Shown piece after piece: positions 48,061 through 55,912 of a stretch of DNA of 64,000 bases. Location: positions 2,005,422 to 2,069,421 of the forward strand of contig NC_017390.1 of NCBI RefSeq assembly GCF_000026985.1. The letters are read 5' to 3'. Positions within the stretch are counted from its first letter, which is position 1, and the number at the start of each line of letters is the position of its first letter. The notes beneath the pieces are model-generated. The model did no database searches. It was not told the origin of the DNA and saw only the letters and a program-made list of their open reading frames with translations. A program made the translations under genes and the position numbers. This DNA is from Erwinia pyrifoliae DSM 12163. GTDB taxonomy: Bacteria > Pseudomonadota > Gammaproteobacteria > Enterobacterales > Enterobacteriaceae.

Positions 48061-48657
48061 TTAAAAAACCTTAATTTTAGCCATTAATAACCCCGTTCCT
48101 GTACATAACGACCGACCATAGCGGCTCCAGGACATTACGTGTTCCTGTAGTCGGATGGATTCCAGCAGGCAGCACTTCGGTGCACGGCCTTCAAACCAGT
48201 CGTGGTGTGAACCGTCAATCTGAATGAGTTCACCCAAACAGTCGCGGCGATACCGGGGCTGATAGACTCGCGATCGCCGATGGGCATGCGGCACCCAGAG
48301 AGCATCGGCAGTCATCCAGCAGCGCAGCGTCTCGACTGAAACAGAAATCCCGTGACGCCCCTGAAGCTTTTCTGCGGCAAATGTGGGCCCGAAACCGACG
48401 TAATTTTCACGTAGCAGCGTCAGTATCCGATGGCGCAGTGCAACATCAATGCGATGAGTTCCAGGCATACCGCGACGAGTGTTCGTCAACCCGGCAGCAC
48501 CGGATTCCCTGAAGCGGTTCATCAGACGTTGTACCTGACGTTCTGTGAGATCCAACTGAGAGGCGGTATCACGGCGACGCAGGCGCTTTTCAACAACGGC
48601 CTGGATCACCGGCAAGCGGTGGAGTTCTTTAGAAGAGATCTCCCATAAAGGTGGCAA
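48061..48657 (-). mobile_element. Truncated ISNCY-type transposase remnant
   Basis: 198-codon frame. It contains the N-terminal HTH (ASQLDLTERQVQRLMNRFRESG), a second helical domain (YVGFGPTFAAEKLQGRHGISVSVETLR) and the beginning of the DDE domain (ELIQIDGSHHDWFEGRAPKC). After that last motif the sequence changes to unrelated residues (CLLESIRLQEHVMSW...). The catalytic core beyond the first Asp is missing, so it cannot be active. The left boundary appears deleted. On the right, TGACATTAT occurs twice about 25 bases apart (from about 48677), as at many IS ends. It lies about 70 bp from dif. Confidence 0.8.
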
Positions 48658-48726
48658 ATGCGCCGTATCTGGGTGACATTATAAACTAGCTAAAAAGTGA
48701 CATTATCAAATGGGACTTACAACATT

Positions 48727-48754
48727 GGTGCGCATAATGTATATTATGTTAAAT
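48727..48754 (+). other. dif: dif: XerCD chromosome-dimer resolution site
   Basis: 28 bp identical to the E. coli dif core as I know it: XerC arm GGTGCGCATAA (48727-48737), 6-bp centre, XerD arm TTATGTTAAAT (48744-48754). XerC and XerD recombine sister chromosomes here under FtsK control. It marks the replication terminus of this chromosome. It lies between an IS remnant and a phd-doc pair, in non-coding DNA. Confidence 0.97.
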
Positions 48755-48785
48755 TGAATAGACTGGGGCGAGGATAGCGCTTTTG

Positions 48786-49157
48786 TCATGCAGACTGTTT
48801 TAGTGCTTCAGCAATATGCCATACATCCAGGCTCCCCTGCGCTGCTGCGACAGCCAACTCTTCATGGCTTGGAGAAAACCGAAGAAGAATCCCATTACGG
48901 CGCAGAAATAATGCCGTTGAAGCAAATGCGGTTCTCTTATTTGCATCATTGAAACAATGCCCCCGCGCGATGGCCAGCAGATATGCAGCAGCCAGAACGT
49001 ATATATCAACCTCGCCTTCGTACATGTGGCGGTTCAGAATTCGTGTTGCCATACTTTCTATCCGACCAGGATCAGCATAACCGGCCAGACCTCCGTAAGC
49101 GACAATCATACGCTCATGAATGCCGATGATGTCTTCACTGGTTAGAAAATTGATCAT
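48786..49157 (-). CDS. doc: Doc-type toxin (Fic fold, death on curing)
   Basis: Toxin of a type II toxin-antitoxin module, 123 residues. The Fic motif HCFNDANKR (H67-R75) matches HxFx(D/N)xNKR. In phage P1 Doc this motif phosphorylates elongation factor Tu and halts translation. Also seen: the N-terminal FLTSEDIIGIHERMI and GGLAGYADPGRIES, which shape the Doc fold. Its ATG overlaps the phd stop as ATGA, so translation is coupled. The catalytic motif is intact, so the module could be active. The last residue lies about 30 bp from dif. Confidence 0.94.
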   Translation of the reverse strand: MINFLTSEDIIGIHERMIVAYGGLAGYADPGRIESMATRILNRHMYEGEVDIYVLAAAYLLAIARGHCFNDANKRTAFASTALFLRRNGILLRFSPSHEELAVAAAQGSLDVWHIAEALKQSA

Positions 49158-49375
49158 CGGTTCTTAAGAGCCTCAAGTGTCTGCCCATGTTCAGTAAACA
49201 ACCAATCAAAGTCCGATTCGGCCTGAATCTTTTGCATTTTTTCATACTGCCCGGCATCAATCACTATAACGGGCTTTGCCGATCTGCGTGTGATCATTAC
49301 TGGCTTACCGTTGGCAACGCTATCAAGAACGGATGCCAGTTCATTACGGGCTGTTGTAAAATTTATAGCTTGCAT
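49154..49375 (-). CDS. phd: Phd/YefM-type antitoxin
   Basis: Antitoxin and repressor, 73 residues. The N-terminal DNA-binding Phd fold is MQAINFTTARNELASVLDSVANGKPVMITRRSAKPVIVIDAGQYEKMQ. The C-terminal tail (FDWLFTEHGQTLEALKNR) is the helix that neutralises Doc. The ATG at 49375 is preferred to the one at 49381, because AAGG lies at the right distance (8 bases). Three tandem 12-bp repeats lie about 20 bp upstream and are the probable operator. Confidence 0.92.
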   Translation of the reverse strand: MQAINFTTARNELASVLDSVANGKPVMITRRSAKPVIVIDAGQYEKMQKIQAESDFDWLFTEHGQTLEALKNR

Positions 49376-49394
49376 AGTCATAGCCTTATTGAAA

Positions 49395-49430
49395 TGTACA
49401 ATCCAACATACACTCCAATGTACACTCCAA
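49395..49430. promoter_or_regulatory. Three tandem 12-bp repeats, probable phd-doc operator
   Basis: Contiguous units TGTACAATCCAA, CATACACTCCAA and TGTACACTCCAA start 20 bp upstream of the phd start codon. They overlap where its promoter should be. The TGTACA core is itself palindromic, as expected for Phd dimers. Confidence 0.7.
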
Positions 49431-49588
49431 AGGTGTTTATTTCAATATGGGGCACTCCATCATGGCATAACGCGATGCAAAAAAATGCTGTCAGATGATT
49501 AAAAAACCACCGAATCCCCCATCCTTATCAATGTTTATGTACTACGCTTAGTGTCGAAAATAACCATTTAAACATGGAGAGTATGGCG

Positions 49589-51061
49589 ATGAGCGATGAT
49601 GTGCGTAAACCAACAACTACAGACGCGGGGATCCCGGTAGCCAGTGATGAGCATTCATTAACGGTTGGTCCTGATGGCCCTATCGTGCTGCATGATCATT
49701 ACCTGATTGAGCAGATGGCTAATTTCAATCGTGAACGTATTCCTGAACGCCAGCCGCACGCAAAAGGCAGCGGTGCTTTTGGTCACTTTGAAGTGACCGA
49801 AGATGTCAGCCAGTATACCAAGGCCGCCCTCTTCCAGCCTGGTGTCAAAACCGATGTGGTTATGCGGTTCTCAACGGTGGCGGGTGAACGTGGCAGCCCG
49901 GATACCTGGCGTGACCCACGCGGTTTTTCAATTAAGTTTTACACCAGCGAAGGTAACTACGATATGGTCGGGAATAACACTCCGGTGTTTTTCATTCGCG
50001 ACCCGATGAAGTTCCAGCATTTCATCCGTTCCCAGAAACGTCGTGCGGATAATAATCTGCGCGATAACGACATGCAGTGGGATTTCTGGACCCTGTCTCC
50101 AGAATCGGCTCATCAGGTGACCTGGCTGATGGGCGATCGTGGGATCCCTAAAAGCTGGCGCCATATGAATGGGTATTCGAGCCACACTTATATGTGGGTC
50201 AATACCCAGGGCGAGAAGTTTTGGGTGAAATATCACTTTAAAACCGATCAGGGCGTTGAGTTCCTGGCTCAGGAAAATGCCGATACGCTAGCCGGTCAGG
50301 ATGGCGATTATCATACCCGCGATCTGTTTGAAGCAATCAAAGCAGGAAATTCACCAAGCTGGACGCTTCATATGCAGATTATGCCGTTCGCTGATGCTGA
50401 AACCTATCGTTATAACCCGTTCGATCTCACCAAGGTCTGGCCGCACAGTGATTATCCGCTGATCAAAGTGGGCAAACTGGTGTTGGACCGCAATCCTACC
50501 GATAACTTCGCGCAAATTGAGCAGGTTGCTTTTGAGCCAAATAATCTGGTGCCCGGCATTGGCTTAAGCCCGGATAAAATGTTGATGGGCCGTATATTCG
50601 CTTATGCTGACGCTCACCGCGCGCGGCTGGGTGTTAACTACAAGCAGATCCCGGTGAATGCGCCTAAGTCCCCGGTGAACAGTTACAGCAAAGATGGTGC
50701 GATGCGTATTCATCTCGCCTCTGACCCAGTCTATGCGCCTAATTCAAAAGGTGGGCCGGCGGCGGACGGTGAACGCTATCCGACAGATACAACCTGGGAA
50801 TCTCAGGGAAATCTGGTGCGCTCGGCTTACACACTGCGTGCAGATGACGATGATTACGGTCAGGCGAATGACCTGGTAAATAAGGTCATGGATGCCGCCG
50901 CTCGCGATCGCCTGGTGAACAACGTCACCGGCCATCTGTTGAAGGGAGTCGAAGAACCGGTTCTTTCACGCGCGTTTGAATACTGGCGCAATATCGACAG
51001 GGCAACAGGCGATCGTATTGCTGCTAACGTATTGCAGGAAAGAGCGAAACGTGATCAATAA
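49589..51061 (+). CDS. Monofunctional haem catalase (KatA type, small subunit)
   Basis: Decomposes hydrogen peroxide; 490 residues, typical of small-subunit clade 3 catalases. The distal His is H57 in [19 protein letters not shown], and the distal Asn is in [16 protein letters not shown]-binding residues lie around the SHTY and KYHFK regions. The proximal haem Tyr is in [17 protein letters not shown]. There is no signal peptide, so it is cytoplasmic. Met codons occur at 49574, 49583 and 49589. The last is preferred, since GGAG at 49576-49579 is then nine bases upstream. It is monocistronic, with a clear terminator. Confidence 0.95.
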   Translation: MSDDVRKPTTTDAGIPVASDEHSLTVGPDGPIVLHDHYLIEQMANFNRERIPERQPHAKGSGAFGHFEVTEDVSQYTKAALFQPGVKTDVVMRFSTVAGERGSPDTWRDPRGFSIKFYTSEGNYDMVGNNTPVFFIRDPMKFQHFIRSQKRRADNNLRDNDMQWDFWTLSPESAHQVTWLMGDRGIPKSWRHMNGYSSHTYMWVNTQGEKFWVKYHFKTDQGVEFLAQENADTLAGQDGDYHTRDLFEAIKAGNSPSWTLHMQIMPFADAETYRYNPFDLTKVWPHSDYPLIKVGKLVLDRNPTDNFAQIEQVAFEPNNLVPGIGLSPDKMLMGRIFAYADAHRARLGVNYKQIPVNAPKSPVNSYSKDGAMRIHLASDPVYAPNSKGGPAADGERYPTDTTWESQGNLVRSAYTLRADDDDYGQANDLVNKVMDAAARDRLVNNVTGHLLKGVEEPVLSRAFEYWRNIDRATGDRIAANVLQERAKRDQ

Positions 51062-51071
51062 CGCCTGAATG

Positions 51072-51095
51072 AAGCGCCTTTAAGGCGCTTTTTTT
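51072..51095 (+). terminator. Terminator after the catalase gene
   Basis: AAGCGCC/GGCGCTT stem followed by a run of T, starting 11 bases beyond the catalase stop. Confidence 0.9.
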
Positions 51096-51142
51096 ATGAG
51101 CCATGCGGTACTCAAGACGGGATTGATTAAGTGGTGCATGCG

Positions 51143-51892
51143 CTATTTAATCTCTTTCCAGCCTTCAGTGTCATAGGTCGACCAGGCGCCATAGGCAGAA
51201 TTTGGCAGCACGAACCAGTCATCACCAAAATGTGCCGCGCTTTCACTAACCAGCTGGTGTTGCGATTCGGCACTTTTTTTCGCTTTAAACTGGGCGGCGA
51301 AGTCTGGCAGGCTGTCGCCTAACAGCATGATTATCTGATAGTCCCGCATTATCTTCGCCCGGCGTTTCTCTTTGGATTCTGTATCCAGCAGGACATTCTG
51401 TTCAGAAACCTGGGGCAGCCCCAATTTTTTTAAGGTTGCCATGGTCTGGGCCTTATTTTTTTCAAAACGATCTGAAACGTAGAAAATACGGACTTTTTTG
51501 TTGTTCACGTTTTCGAGAAAGGCTTTCGCGCCAGGGATTAACCTGGGATTGCCGTGTTTTTCCCAGCTGTCCCAGGTGTCCCATTGGGTATAGTCATGGC
51601 ATTCTTTAGCGTCCCGTACCAGCAATGCGCTGTTGTCGATAACGGTTTCGTCCAGGTCCAGCACAATTGCGGCTTTTTCCGGAGCACTTAACTGGCCTAA
51701 TTTTTGGTCAAAACGCGCCTGAGCGAAGCGGTAAGTCTGTAGCTGTAAAGCCATGACTTCAGCGGACTTTTGTTGATAGCGCAGTGCCATTTCATAATTC
51801 TGCGCCGGGCAGCTCGATGACGCCGCTGCGGCTAAAACTGCAGTGCTGGTGAATGACAATGTCAGGAGTACCGCTTTTTTTAGTACGTGCAT
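51143..51892 (-). CDS. Periplasmic class C (HAD) acid phosphatase
   Basis: Phosphomonoesterase of the e(P4)/class C family, 249 residues. The N-terminal signal peptide is KKAVLLTLSFTSTAVLAAAA. HAD motif I is IVLDLDETVIDNS (nucleophile and acid Asp), motif II is IFYVSDRFE, and motif IV is IMLLGDSLPDFA. A Cys follows the signal (SSSCPAQNYE) but the lipobox is poor, so a soluble periplasmic form is more likely than a lipoprotein. The family releases phosphate or nucleosides from nucleotides outside the cytoplasm. It stands alone and is convergent with the catalase gene. Confidence 0.9.
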   Translation of the reverse strand: MHVLKKAVLLTLSFTSTAVLAAAASSSCPAQNYEMALRYQQKSAEVMALQLQTYRFAQARFDQKLGQLSAPEKAAIVLDLDETVIDNSALLVRDAKECHDYTQWDTWDSWEKHGNPRLIPGAKAFLENVNNKKVRIFYVSDRFEKNKAQTMATLKKLGLPQVSEQNVLLDTESKEKRRAKIMRDYQIIMLLGDSLPDFAAQFKAKKSAESQHQLVSESAAHFGDDWFVLPNSAYGAWSTYDTEGWKEIK

Positions 51893-52036
51893 ATGATCCC
51901 TTTATAATAAGAAAAATCAAAAACCAAGAGGTGCTACCTCTCCATTACGCCTTGGTGAGGTCATCATGTCTACCCTATTTTGATTGAGAATCAGTGACAG
52001 TAGCGCAAATGTAGCAACGGATAAGCACGTCCGCGA

Positions 52037-52222
52037 TTGTCAGTCGGTGAGCGTCCTGTAATAACAAATTTAGCCACCTGGTGGGAGGATCTGGAGGCGA
52101 TTAAGGCGTTTGCCGGGGAGAATTACCCTGTTGCAGTGACTTATCCGGATGATGAACAGTTCCAGCTGCTTTCAGACCCATACGTTTTTCAACACCACGT
52201 TGAGGCGGTATTCCGGCTTTGA
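52037..52222 (+). pseudogene. C-terminal remnant of an antibiotic-biosynthesis-monooxygenase-like gene
   Basis: About 55 codons open from a TTG with no ribosome-binding site. ITNLATWWEDLEAIKAFAGENYPVAVTYPDDEQFQLLSDP strongly resembles the C-terminal half of small ABM/DUF proteins (W.....I.AFAG.....A.YYPED..FL). The N-terminal half is absent; only AT-rich intergenic sequence lies upstream. I take it as a decayed gene end. Confidence 0.6.
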
Positions 52223-52228
52223 ACCCGT

Positions 52229-52705
52229 CTACGTACCCTTCCCGATCAACCCTTTACGCATGCGAAAATTGATAAAGTACTGGCCACGTACCGCTACGCT
52301 CTGCTGCGCCACCAGTTGATAGCCTCGCTGCATAAAGAAAGACTTTGCCGTTATACTTGCTTCAGTATCAACCTGTTTTAATCCTTTTTCAGTGGCTGCT
52401 TGCTCTAGCGTATTCATCAGCAATGTCGCCACCCCGCAGCGCTGGTAGCCTGCATCGGTGAATAACAGGTCAAGATGGCCATGAGCTTCCAGCAAAGTGA
52501 AACCAATGATCTTATTATTGTGGCAGGCCACCCACACATCACCGTTGTCCAAACGCCGCTTCCAGTCGGTGCGATCAGCATGGCTCCAGGCTTCGGTTTG
52601 TTGCTGACTGTAATCCCGTGCCGCAATTAGCCGTACTGCCCGTTGGAAAACGGCAATAACGGTTGTCAGGTCGGCGGGTTGGTATTTTCTGATGGTGATT
52701 TCCAT
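52229..52705 (-). CDS. GNAT N-acetyltransferase, YafP-like
   Basis: 158-residue GNAT-fold acetyltransferase. The beta4-alpha3 acetyl-CoA pocket is seen in LDLLFTDAGYQRCGVATLLMNTLE (Q/RxxGxA-type loop). It is preceded by VWVACHNNKIIGFTLLE and followed by VDTEASITAKSFFMQRGYQ. It resembles E. coli YafP, including the VxASITAKPFF block. The acceptor is unknown. The start is taken at the Met 52705, since upstream residues are unlike the family. Confidence 0.85.
   Translation of the reverse strand: MEITIRKYQPADLTTVIAVFQRAVRLIAARDYSQQQTEAWSHADRTDWKRRLDNGDVWVACHNNKIIGFTLLEAHGHLDLLFTDAGYQRCGVATLLMNTLEQAATEKGLKQVDTEASITAKSFFMQRGYQLVAQQSVAVRGQYFINFRMRKGLIGKGT
52236..52243 (-). promoter_or_regulatory. 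KOPS motif pointing back to dif
   Basis: On the minus strand GGGAAGGG, reading leftward toward dif 3.5 kb away. This is opposite in orientation to copies left of dif, as expected for FtsK guidance. Confidence 0.5.
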
Positions 52706-52819
52706 ATAAATAGCCCAATCGCAGTAAAAAAACGGGGTCAACGGGATGGTATGTCAATTGCGGGGGGAAGTGAAGATGGGTACCGCAGAGCAGATCAACC
52801 GTCTGCGGCACCACCTGAA

Positions 52820-53029
52820 TTAGCGGCTAACCTGATGACCGACAACACCACCAATCGCCGCACCACCGAGGGTGCCCCATGTGCTACCGCCCGTTAATAC
52901 GGCCCCGCCCACTGCGCCAACACCCGCGCCTATAGCGGTGTTTCTACCGCGATGAGACATGCCACAAGCCGACACGGCGAAGGTTATCAGCAGAACAATT
53001 GCCATAGTACCACTGCGTTTTAACAGCAT
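52820..53029 (-). CDS. osmB: OsmB-like glycine-zipper lipoprotein
   Basis: 69-residue lipoprotein. Signal ends at lipobox AVSAC (Cys 22), followed by a glycine-zipper segment RNTAIGAGVGAVGGAVLTGGSTWGTLGGAAIGGVVGHQVSR. That segment is nearly the same as E. coli OsmB. OsmB is an osmotically and stationary-phase induced outer-membrane lipoprotein of unclear role. GlyZip segments can self-associate in membranes. It stands alone, downstream of a long interval without genes. Confidence 0.88.
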   Translation of the reverse strand: MLLKRSGTMAIVLLITFAVSACGMSHRGRNTAIGAGVGAVGGAVLTGGSTWGTLGGAAIGGVVGHQVSR

Positions 53030-53676
53030 TTTTATCTCACCACACTTGAGTTATGGAATGTCAGAGTCAGCATCTGACTCTAAGTATTTAGTACAAAGCC
53101 CAACATCTGTCGTGACTCAGGCAGAATATAATGCTTGCTGTGTGCACTTGACAGGTAAAAACTCTGATATTGCCTGCGCCTGTTGCGCTAAAAAATGTCA
53201 ACGATGATTAAGACGGCTGACAAGTCGGTCAGATGTTTCTTGATTAGCATTATCTGGCAGCAATAAGCAGGCTATCAGCCCCGCGCACAGGTAACAGGCA
53301 CCGCGTAGCATAGAGTGACTGGCAAGCCCACGGTTGACGGCACGGCGGATTATTTAACCGGCGCGGGGAAGGATGTCGCAAGTATGGCATTTTAACTCTT
53401 GGTGCAAACAGATGATTATTTTATTGCGTATTGTCCCGTCTTCTAAAACTGGATAAAATGCCAGAGCATTGTCGAATGTTCTTTCGCTTACACAACATGT
53501 TTAAATTGTATTTAATTATATCCACCCAATTAATTTCAATACTGCCACAATAAAACAATAAATCTACAAATACCGAAAAAATAAAATGCACGGATAGTAA
53601 ATAATTCATTGACCAGCACTAAATTATATATACACTCAAGTCTCACTTACACCAGCAAGAAAAGAAGAGAGCTAAA
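53030..53676. other. Interval without assigned gene; possible decayed minus-strand tail
   Basis: About 650 bases. On the minus strand 53347-53198 is open for about 50 codons. It ends in a hydrophobic tail (MLRGACYLCAGLIACLLLP) like the last helix of a transporter, but it has no start and an upstream stop. From 53400 on the DNA becomes very AT-rich up to the PI-PLC-like gene. No operator is recognised. Confidence 0.3.
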
Positions 53677-55080
53677 ATGCATAATAAAGGAACTTATCTA
53701 AACCCGAAAAAATGGGCAGATAAAGGCGTGGAAGGAGACATCTACTATAATCCCGCCAATTCTCTGTACTATGTTTTCAAAAGAGAAGGAAGTCCAGGTG
53801 ATAACAAATGGTATTACCCTTCAGGAAAAGAAGACAATAAATACTTTCTTTTTGGGGGTATGAATGCCGGCACGCGTGAACAGCCAAAGACGTGGTCGGA
53901 ATATGGAACATCAGGCTGCATTTATCACAAGCCAGAATTTGGATATATGAAGTTAATAATGAATGGAAATCCATCCCGAAATAAATGGTATTTTCCAGTC
54001 AATGGTGAATCAAATAGTTACTGGGACTTTATCGGTTGGAAAGTCGGAACTTTTATGGATGCTAAATCATACAATGATGATGGCGAAGAGGGAGATATTT
54101 ACTACTCTCCTAAATGGAGTTATTTTTATGAGTTAAGACATCGTGGCAATCCATCAAAAGATCAGTTATCTTTTCCTCCTCATCGTGAAGATACTGAACA
54201 CTGGAAGTTCAAAGGATTTATCTCCAGCAAAAACTGGCTTAATTTTATAGACGATAAGCATCCAATTAACCAACTATCCATACCGGGAACACACAACTCT
54301 GCAACTTACACCATCGGTAAAAACGCGGTAATTAGTGCCTGGGTTAAAACCCAGTATGAATCGGTATGGGATCAGCTTCTCGATGGCGTAAGGTTCATTG
54401 ACGCGCGCTGCCGCCATATTTCAAATGTGTTTACCATGCATCATGACAAGTTTTATTTAGATGTTAACTTTGGCACAATCCTCAATGACTGCTACAGATT
54501 TCTTGAGAAATATCCCAGTGAATTTATATTCATGTCCGTCAAAAATGAACATACAGAAGAGAACTGTTCTCGCAGCTTTGCTAAAACATTTGAAGAAAAA
54601 TATTATGACCCCAAAAGATGGTTTGTAGAAGGCCGCTTCCCCAAGCTGGAAGAAGTCAGAGGAAAGATAGTCTTGTTAAAACGCTTTGATGGCAGCACTG
54701 TTGGAAAAAGTCTTTATTGGGGGGATAATACAACATTCGACACTACGAATGGCTCCATGAAAATACATGTACAGGATAAATATAATGAGCGCAATGAGTC
54801 AGAAAAATGGTGCGCCATCAAATCTGCCTGGGATTTCTCAGAATCTAATTCCAGAGCAGGTTGGTTGACGATCAACTACACCAGCATTGCTGCAGATACG
54901 TTTACATCAGCAAAGTCATATGCGCGTGATAAAAATCCCGAGCTGGCTAATTACATCAGGAAACGCAAGAATTATGGGGGAATTATTGCTTCGGACTTTT
55001 ATCCGATTGGAGATTTAGCAAGGCGCGTCATTGAGACTAATTTCAAGAGCGTCAATGAATTACAAAATTTGCGTTCTTAG
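53677..55080 (+). CDS. PI-PLC X-like protein with three N-terminal repeats
   Basis: 467 residues. Residues 1-181 consist of three tandem repeats of about 60 residues, each with a GT...(P/A)K.W/Y...G..G.IY..P core and a W.F.G.. end. The C-terminal part is a bacterial phosphatidylinositol-specific phospholipase C barrel: INQLSIPGTHNSATY (H206), GVRFIDARCR (D242, R244) and VFTMHHDKFYL (H256). H206 and H256 are 50 apart, exactly as H32 and H82 in Bacillus PI-PLC. It should cleave phosphoinositides or their glycan-linked forms. There is no signal peptide, so export, if any, uses another route. AT-rich and flanked by ordinary genes, so probably acquired. Confidence 0.85.
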   Translation: MHNKGTYLNPKKWADKGVEGDIYYNPANSLYYVFKREGSPGDNKWYYPSGKEDNKYFLFGGMNAGTREQPKTWSEYGTSGCIYHKPEFGYMKLIMNGNPSRNKWYFPVNGESNSYWDFIGWKVGTFMDAKSYNDDGEEGDIYYSPKWSYFYELRHRGNPSKDQLSFPPHREDTEHWKFKGFISSKNWLNFIDDKHPINQLSIPGTHNSATYTIGKNAVISAWVKTQYESVWDQLLDGVRFIDARCRHISNVFTMHHDKFYLDVNFGTILNDCYRFLEKYPSEFIFMSVKNEHTEENCSRSFAKTFEEKYYDPKRWFVEGRFPKLEEVRGKIVLLKRFDGSTVGKSLYWGDNTTFDTTNGSMKIHVQDKYNERNESEKWCAIKSAWDFSESNSRAGWLTINYTSIAADTFTSAKSYARDKNPELANYIRKRKNYGGIIASDFYPIGDLARRVIETNFKSVNELQNLRS

Positions 55081-55100
55081 CTGTACCCGGTAAATCAATA

Positions 55101-55124
55101 ACAGGCGGCTTTAATGCCGCCTGT
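55101..55124. terminator. Bidirectional terminator
   Basis: ACAGGCGGC/GCCGCCTGT, a perfect 9-bp stem with 6-base loop, between the convergent PI-PLC-like and DUF3313 genes. Confidence 0.85.
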
Positions 55125-55144
55125 ATTCTGGCGTCGGAAACAGG

Positions 55145-55807
55145 TTACTTCATCTCAGACAATAACTCATCGGCGCCCTTATCAATCCCCGCTCTGGCGG
55201 CGGCGAGCGAACCTATACTGGCGCTGATGTTCATTGCATTAGGGTATTGTTTGGTAATATACGCCTTTAACAACCGATTATTATCAGCCTGATAAATTTC
55301 CACTGCATAGCTGACCCAGCCATTCATTAATCCTTCCCGTCCGCGTACCGCCTGCACGATGTTATATGGCCCCCCCGCCAGGTCAAATTTAGTGAAGGTC
55401 CCGATGACCGGGGTGGTCGTTTCAGCCCCCGTTAACGTCAGCCTGATGCGCAACCCATGCGCAGACGGCGGCTGTGCAAAGCTGAAGCGCGTTTTGAGCG
55501 CCTCCGCGTTACGCTGATAAAGGTAATCGGCCAGCTCATTTCGGTCAGCCGGGCTGAGATCGCCAAACTGATTATCTGCTCCGCTATAAATGACTACCGG
55601 GTCCAGAGTGACTTCGCGGTACTTATTCCATTCAATCGGGCTGTTGGTGCGCCACGGTTGACGGTAAGCCTCGTCGCCAATGTTTGGCTGCAGCTGTTCA
55701 GCAGAAGATAAGCCTGCATAGCGAGGTAGTTGAGTTCCTGCACACCCGGCTAATGCCAGTGACAGCAGAATAATGCTAACGCGAAAAGGTCCGATCTGGT
55801 TCAACAT
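55145..55807 (-). CDS. DUF3313 family lipoprotein
   Basis: 220 residues. Lipobox LALAGC with acylated Cys about residue 22, then AGTQLPRYAGLSSAEQLQPN. A globular domain follows with REVTLDPVVIYSGADNQFGDLSPADRNELADYLY and VRGREGLMNGWVSYAVEIYQADNNRLLKAYITKQYP, the DUF3313 pattern. Function is unknown in the family. The Met at 55807 is used because GGGA precedes it and a proper signal peptide results. It is divergent from a TetR regulator, with a palindrome just upstream of this start, so it is probably repressed by that regulator. Confidence 0.85.
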   Translation of the reverse strand: MLNQIGPFRVSIILLSLALAGCAGTQLPRYAGLSSAEQLQPNIGDEAYRQPWRTNSPIEWNKYREVTLDPVVIYSGADNQFGDLSPADRNELADYLYQRNAEALKTRFSFAQPPSAHGLRIRLTLTGAETTTPVIGTFTKFDLAGGPYNIVQAVRGREGLMNGWVSYAVEIYQADNNRLLKAYITKQYPNAMNISASIGSLAAARAGIDKGADELLSEMK

Positions 55808-55826
55808 AGTAAAATCCCATAAATGC

Positions 55827-55841
55827 ACCGTACTGTACGGT
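55827..55841. promoter_or_regulatory. Palindrome between DUF3313 and tetR genes, candidate operator
   Basis: ACCGTAC-T-GTACGGT, a perfect 7-bp inverted repeat, 20 bp before the DUF3313 lipoprotein start and about 70 bp before the TetR start. This is a typical TetR-dimer site. Confidence 0.65.
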
Positions 55842-55912
55842 TTATTTATGCCCTGGCAGGATTTTTCTGTCAATAGAATGTACACTCTGATTTATTTTTC
55901 TAGAGAAACCCG

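Noticed and set aside
48709..48726. Ter/Tus-like sequence (minus strand AATGTTGTAAG) right beside dif
   Set aside because: It departs from the Ter consensus after GTTGTAA, including the invariant GTAAC; probably chance.
52959..53207. 82-codon + strand frame over the osmB-like promoter
   Set aside because: Cys-rich but antisense to the lipoprotein start and without a ribosome-binding site.
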